A stretch of 34,710 nucleotides of DNA, from positions 1-34,710 of the forward strand of contig DASVUC010000101.1 in NCBI GenBank assembly GCA_036387255.1. The letters are read 5' to 3'. This DNA comes from DASVUC01 sp036387255. Its GTDB lineage: Bacteria; Planctomycetota; Phycisphaerae; Tepidisphaerales; Tepidisphaeraceae. Below are positions 31,967-34,710 of the stretch, in pieces (within the stretch, counting starts at the first letter, position 1; each line of letters opens with the position of its first letter). The notes beneath the pieces are model-generated. The model was given only the letters and a program-made list of their open reading frames with translations, ran no database searches and was not told the DNA's origin. A program made the position numbers and the translations under genes.

Positions 31967-32482
31967 ATGGGCCGCGTTCGCGACTTTTTCGCCGACAGCA
32001 CTTGGATTGATGCCACCGTTCTACGCCCACTGTCTCACATCCGGTTCGGTTGGGAGATCCAGTGGGATGCGAAGAACCAACAGTACGTTCCTGAGGAGGG
32101 CACCTTCGGTGACTTGTTAAACGAACTCATTGAGGAGTTAGATTCCAGCACTCCTCCAATCCGATATCACGACCACGAAGACGTTCTTGGACGACGCGTC
32201 CAGCGGGATCTGAAATGGGAGGTGGAAAAGCGAGGCTCCCGATGGGTCCACCGCGACGGCTCACCCGTCGGGACCAGCGATTATCTCGCGCTGCTTGAAC
32301 AGGGTGCTTTTGCGGACGTGGGCGAACGGAATCTACTGCTTGCGGCCGCGGGACGAATCAAAGCTGCAATGGATCGTGGTCAAATGCACTTTGATGATAT
32401 GGACGAGCGGCACATGTGGATGCTTGCCGGTGTACTCAGCGCCATCTTGTATCACCGCGCGTTCAACGAACAGGCATGCTAG
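31967..32482 (+). CDS. Protein of unknown function, 171 aa, divergent from the Panacea gene
   Basis: Not recognised. The N-terminal 100 residues are mixed, with an acidic helix (FGDLLNELIEELDSS) and a histidine/acidic patch (YHDHEDVLG). A basic middle (RRVQRDLKWEVEKRGSRW) is followed by a helical C-terminus (RNLLLAAAGRIKAAMDRGQ, WMLAGVLSAILYHRAF). There is no signal peptide or long hydrophobic helix. Codon use and base composition are less GC-rich than in the core genes. It shares a 123-bp divergent promoter region with the Panacea-domain gene, so the two may be co-regulated; a toxin-antitoxin link is only a hypothesis, since such pairs are usually codirectional. Confidence 0.7.
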   Translation: MGRVRDFFADSTWIDATVLRPLSHIRFGWEIQWDAKNQQYVPEEGTFGDLLNELIEELDSSTPPIRYHDHEDVLGRRVQRDLKWEVEKRGSRWVHRDGSPVGTSDYLALLEQGAFADVGERNLLLAAAGRIKAAMDRGQMHFDDMDERHMWMLAGVLSAILYHRAFNEQAC

Positions 32483-32724
32483 TAGAACCTAGCCAGTCCC
32501 TCCATCATGAGCACAAGTAAAAGTCGGTCGATAACCTCCATCCCATCGAAAGCGCTCCCATAACTTCCGCCCAATATGAATGGAATTCACCAACCCCGTC
32601 CAAAAGAAAGCGGCAAGCAAATCAGGGGGTTGGGTGGTGAGCAGGGGAGGCCAAAATAGCCGGAAGCCGACTCAGGCATGTGCAAACGGTTGCTTTCGTG
32701 CCTCGGCAGAAAAGCCAGCTTGAA
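32483..32724. other. Intergenic stretch in the accessory region
   Basis: Some 242 bp between convergent genes. No supported gene, RNA gene or T-tailed hairpin was seen; possible decayed coding sequence cannot be excluded. Confidence 0.4.
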
Positions 32725-33690
32725 CTAATCAACCGTGCTTTTATTCGCCCATTGAACCAAAGGGGGAAGCGGCGACAAGCTCTTGACGTCTCGCTCCCTT
32801 ACCACTTTCACCCACACAAATGGACATCGCTCCAATTTCACCGACGCAATAACTCCAGGATGTGAATCCGCCCAGAGGCAAATACGCCGAAAAGCCTCTC
32901 GAGAATCTGCGCGATCGCGTAGTTGCACGCTTACAAGCACACTCGAGGAATCCGTTAATACTCGATAAAACCCTGCGTTCAGAAACCGGTTTACGATTGC
33001 TCGATTTAAGCTCTCCCGACGCCACGAGAAGCCATCGCAGTCGATAAGTCTGCAGATCTTTACGTGCAAGTCGTAATTCTTATGGGCGACCTGCACGCCT
33101 ATGTCTGCCGGTGGCATTAGCGGGTGAACAGCTACCATCTGAAATGCACCTCGCGCAAATGGGAATGATCGAAGCGCGTTTGAGGCATGCCTTGTGCTGA
33201 GGTCATATGCCCAACGCCGGTTCCTCGCAGAGCCATATATTTCGATTTCGCTGTAGGCGGCTGCACTTGGATGCTTAGCAACGACCGTATGGGCTTTACC
33301 GAGCTGTGCTCTCACAAAGTTCATTAAGCTGGCCGCCCTCGATCTCTTGGCTCGGCTCATAGCAACCAGCCGCAGGGTCCAACAGGAAGTGTAATCCCCT
33401 GGCACCGACGCAAGGAAAAAGTCGGGCTGAAACCCGAGGGAACACAGTTGAAACTCGTCTTCAATCCCGATAGGTGTGCAGTGGAGGTGTGCCTCGACGA
33501 CAAATTCAGCGCGCTCTCCATTTTCCGGCACTTCGTCACGGAGCAAGTCCGTGAGACGCCCTCTGATTTCCGGAAAGTCCTGCACTATGGTTTGTAGTGC
33601 AACGACAGACCACTCGGGCAACTCGGCGGCGGGATTGGTGACCGGGCGCCAACCCGCCAACGCGCGCGGTTGAAACATATCCCCTGTCAA
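32725..33690 (-). CDS. Unknown 321-aa protein overlapping the HAM1-like gene
   Basis: Not recognised as any family. It is soluble, about 36 kDa, with no signal peptide or membrane helix. Features seen: an N-terminal region with acidic helices (IRGRLTDLLRDEVPENGERA), a histidine-containing strand VVEAHLHC near residue 67, a basic stretch (MSRAKRSRAASL) near 115, and a C-terminal beta-alpha-beta-like part (ILVSVQLRDRADS-like segment, ADSHPGVIASVKLE). The AHLHC strand recalls the HxH of metal-dependent deaminases, but no other deaminase motif follows, so it is not called one. Its TTG start at 33690 overlaps the HAM1-like stop by 4 bases (TTGA), with GGGAG about nine bases upstream; ATG 33678 is the alternative. 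This implies a shared operon with the HAM1-like and SIR2-like genes. Confidence 0.75.
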   Translation of the reverse strand: MTGDMFQPRALAGWRPVTNPAAELPEWSVVALQTIVQDFPEIRGRLTDLLRDEVPENGERAEFVVEAHLHCTPIGIEDEFQLCSLGFQPDFFLASVPGDYTSCWTLRLVAMSRAKRSRAASLMNFVRAQLGKAHTVVAKHPSAAAYSEIEIYGSARNRRWAYDLSTRHASNALRSFPFARGAFQMVAVHPLMPPADIGVQVAHKNYDLHVKICRLIDCDGFSWRRESLNRAIVNRFLNAGFYRVLTDSSSVLVSVQLRDRADSREAFRRICLWADSHPGVIASVKLERCPFVWVKVVRERDVKSLSPLPPLVQWANKSTVD

Positions 33691-34242
33691 AGCACCCGCT
33701 CCCTGCGAAGTTCCTCGACGAGCTCCTTCATCGCTCTGGCACGCTGAGAAGATCGGTTTTTCTGTTCGACGCTCATTTGCGCAAATGTCTGCGTCGACTT
33801 CTCAGGTACAAAGATCGTATCCCACTGAAATGGACGTCCCCCGGTTTGCCTTTCCAGAGTTCCAGGCAAACCGACGACGCTTTGATATACCTGCTTCCCG
33901 TCGGAGTAGGCCAGTGCGGTCACAGCCTTTGCACCCCTCGATCCCAGTGCCTCGGCGATGTCGACGATCCGAGTCTCAAGAGTCTGCCAGAAATAGCTGC
34001 GTTAGACCTCCCGGTAAGCCACGTAGGCATTCTAATTCTAGCCCCGAGTGGTCAACTAGAACATGGCTTTTCACCATCCGAAATGCCTCGACCGCTTTAT
34101 CCGCAACGATCTCCCGGAAGTCGGCAAGTTGCCGCTCGCGTATCGGTTGGTCCACATGCACTAGGTCAATCCCGTAGGTATCGCACAAGTTCTTCAGTTC
34201 CTCATACTTATAATAATTCTGGCTAATGAAATGCCATTGCAT
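33687..34242 (-). pseudogene. HAM1/RdgB-like NTP pyrophosphatase (KomB-like), broken by one base
   Basis: Two overlapping-frame pieces make one HAM1-fold protein. The N-terminal piece (34242-33976, 88 aa) has the opening strand WHFISQNYYKYEELK and VLVDHSGLELECLRGLPGGL, matching the family SGL and GLPG motifs. The C-terminal piece has ALAYSDGKQVYQSVVG, PFQWDTIFVPE and the TFAQMS-x-x-x-KN-x-x-SQRARA end. Dropping one base at about 33990 joins them as GLPGGLTQLFWQTLETRIVD, giving exactly 184 residues, the normal length. The GLPGGLTQ-F-W variant belongs to divergent HAM1-like proteins rather than to house-keeping RdgB. GGAG lies 6 nt before the ATG. It is either a sequencing or assembly error, a real inactivating mutation, or (less likely) recoding. 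Confidence 0.85.
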
Positions 34243-34257
34243 GGCCTGCTCCGGTGG

Positions 34258-34710
34258 TTACTGTGCGTCGACTATCTCATTTAAAAGTTTACGTAGTGAT
34301 TGAGTTGGCGATACAGGATTAAGTCCGATCACAGAGATGCCATCTGCACACAAGCAATTCCGTGCGATGTGTGCATCTCCCACCACACAGAGATATGCAC
34401 GACAAGTGGCGTCGCGTCGTCCAGATCGTGTGGCGAAGCTCTCCCACAGACGATTCCAGAGAAATCGAATGTTTACGTCGTTAAAGCTGTACCCCAAGAA
34501 CAACAGGGATGACTGCAGGCAATCGGCGCGGAGCAGTACATCGAATGGATGGTCGAAACGCATTCGGTCGTAGTAACCTGATTCGGCAAACACCATCGAT
34601 TCGGAAGCGTTTAAATCTCCGTGGAACTTGATCACGTCCAAATTCTTACGATCTTCATGCAGCTTTTGGGGCGTGTTGACCAAGCGGTACGGCTTTGGAA
34701 CTGCTTGAAG
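34258..34710 (-). CDS. SIR2-like domain protein (KomC-like), C-terminal part; 5' end beyond window
   Basis: The frame is open to the last base of the window, so the start lies beyond 34710; the apparent TTG at 34683 is internal. The visible 150 residues carry SIR2-like (SIR2_2) features: VIKFHGDLNASESMVF, where KFHGD corresponds to the catalytic-His region, ESGYYDRM, and the nucleotide-site strand LLFLGYSFNDVNIRFLW. Such domains in defence systems hydrolyse NAD+. The stop lies 15 bp before the HAM1-like start, so the two are in one operon. The HAM1 plus SIR2 pairing matches KomB and KomC of the Kongming system. The N-terminal half, including the Rossmann entry motif, cannot be assessed. Confidence 0.88.
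   Translation of the reverse strand, partial: LQAVPKPYRLVNTPQKLHEDRKNLDVIKFHGDLNASESMVFAESGYYDRMRFDHPFDVLLRADCLQSSLLFLGYSFNDVNIRFLWNRLWESFATRSGRRDATCRAYLCVVGDAHIARNCLCADGISVIGLNPVSPTQSLRKLLNEIVDAQ

Noticed and set aside
32725..33690. KomA (adenosine deaminase) as identity of the 321-aa gene
   Set aside because: Only one AHLHC strand recalls the deaminase HxH motif; the later His, Glu and Asp motifs of the family are missing.
33976..34010. Programmed +1 frameshift in the HAM1-like gene
   Set aside because: The shift must happen before the stop to keep the family motif, and no known bacterial slippery site such as CTT-TGA-C is present; mutation or sequence error is simpler.

Overview
The window is GC-rich, dense bacterial chromosome and looks planctomycetal, most likely Phycisphaerae or Tepidisphaerales. 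That placement is inferred from gene content: zinc-ribbon membrane proteins, a zinc-ribbon/TPR-like envelope protein, a DUF58 plus TgpA pair, an Anbu proteasome homologue, a carboxypeptidase-regulatory-like exported protein and a DUF3568-like protein. No rRNA or tRNA was found to settle it.

Layout. 1-683: 3' end of an MgtE magnesium transporter, convergent with a minus-strand operon (6638 down to 664) of zinc-ribbon/coiled-coil membrane protein, Gfo/Idh/MocA oxidoreductase, zinc-ribbon multi-TM protein, GT39-like membrane glycosyltransferase and GNAT acetyltransferase, mostly joined by 4-base overlaps. 6739-9742: divergent PolX/PHP DNA polymerase and a GT2-GtrA glycosyltransferase. 9864-12823: plus-strand SDR, DUF89 phosphatase and class I PMI-like cupin, probably a sugar-phosphate or polyol module. 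12870-15317: YhaM-type exoribonuclease, small exported protein, thioredoxin (minus) and Nudix hydrolase. 15314-20237: minus-strand DUF58, TgpA transglutaminase and CinA. 20407-26279: minus-strand exported beta-sandwich protein, DUF2203 protein, and a stress-type cluster of two SDRs and topoisomerase IB. 26475-28382: divergent transglutaminase and Anbu. 28467-29492: class II fructose-bisphosphate aldolase.

From 28.4 to 31.2 kb the intergenic DNA is unusually repeat-rich: a REP-like palindrome, two opposed G-quadruplex-type arms, an 11-bp hairpin, an 81/73/73-bp tandem array built from an 8-bp unit with an inverted arm upstream, and a heptamer repeat. Beyond it, 31.3-34.7 kb is an accessory region of visibly lower GC: a Panacea-domain (SocA/GepA-like) gene divergent from an unknown gene, an unknown 321-aa gene, a HAM1/RdgB-like NTP pyrophosphatase broken by one base, and a SIR2-like gene running off the end.

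The most interesting signal is that last block. An adjacent HAM1-like plus SIR2-like pair is the KomB/KomC core of the Kongming anti-phage system (dITP sensing, NAD+ depletion). No recognisable KomA (adenosine deaminase) is inside the window, and an unknown gene overlaps the stop of the HAM1-like gene. The second recurring signal is promoter architecture: at eight apparent transcription-unit heads a -10-like hexamer ends 6-9 nt before the start codon, suggesting leaderless or nearly leaderless mRNAs.
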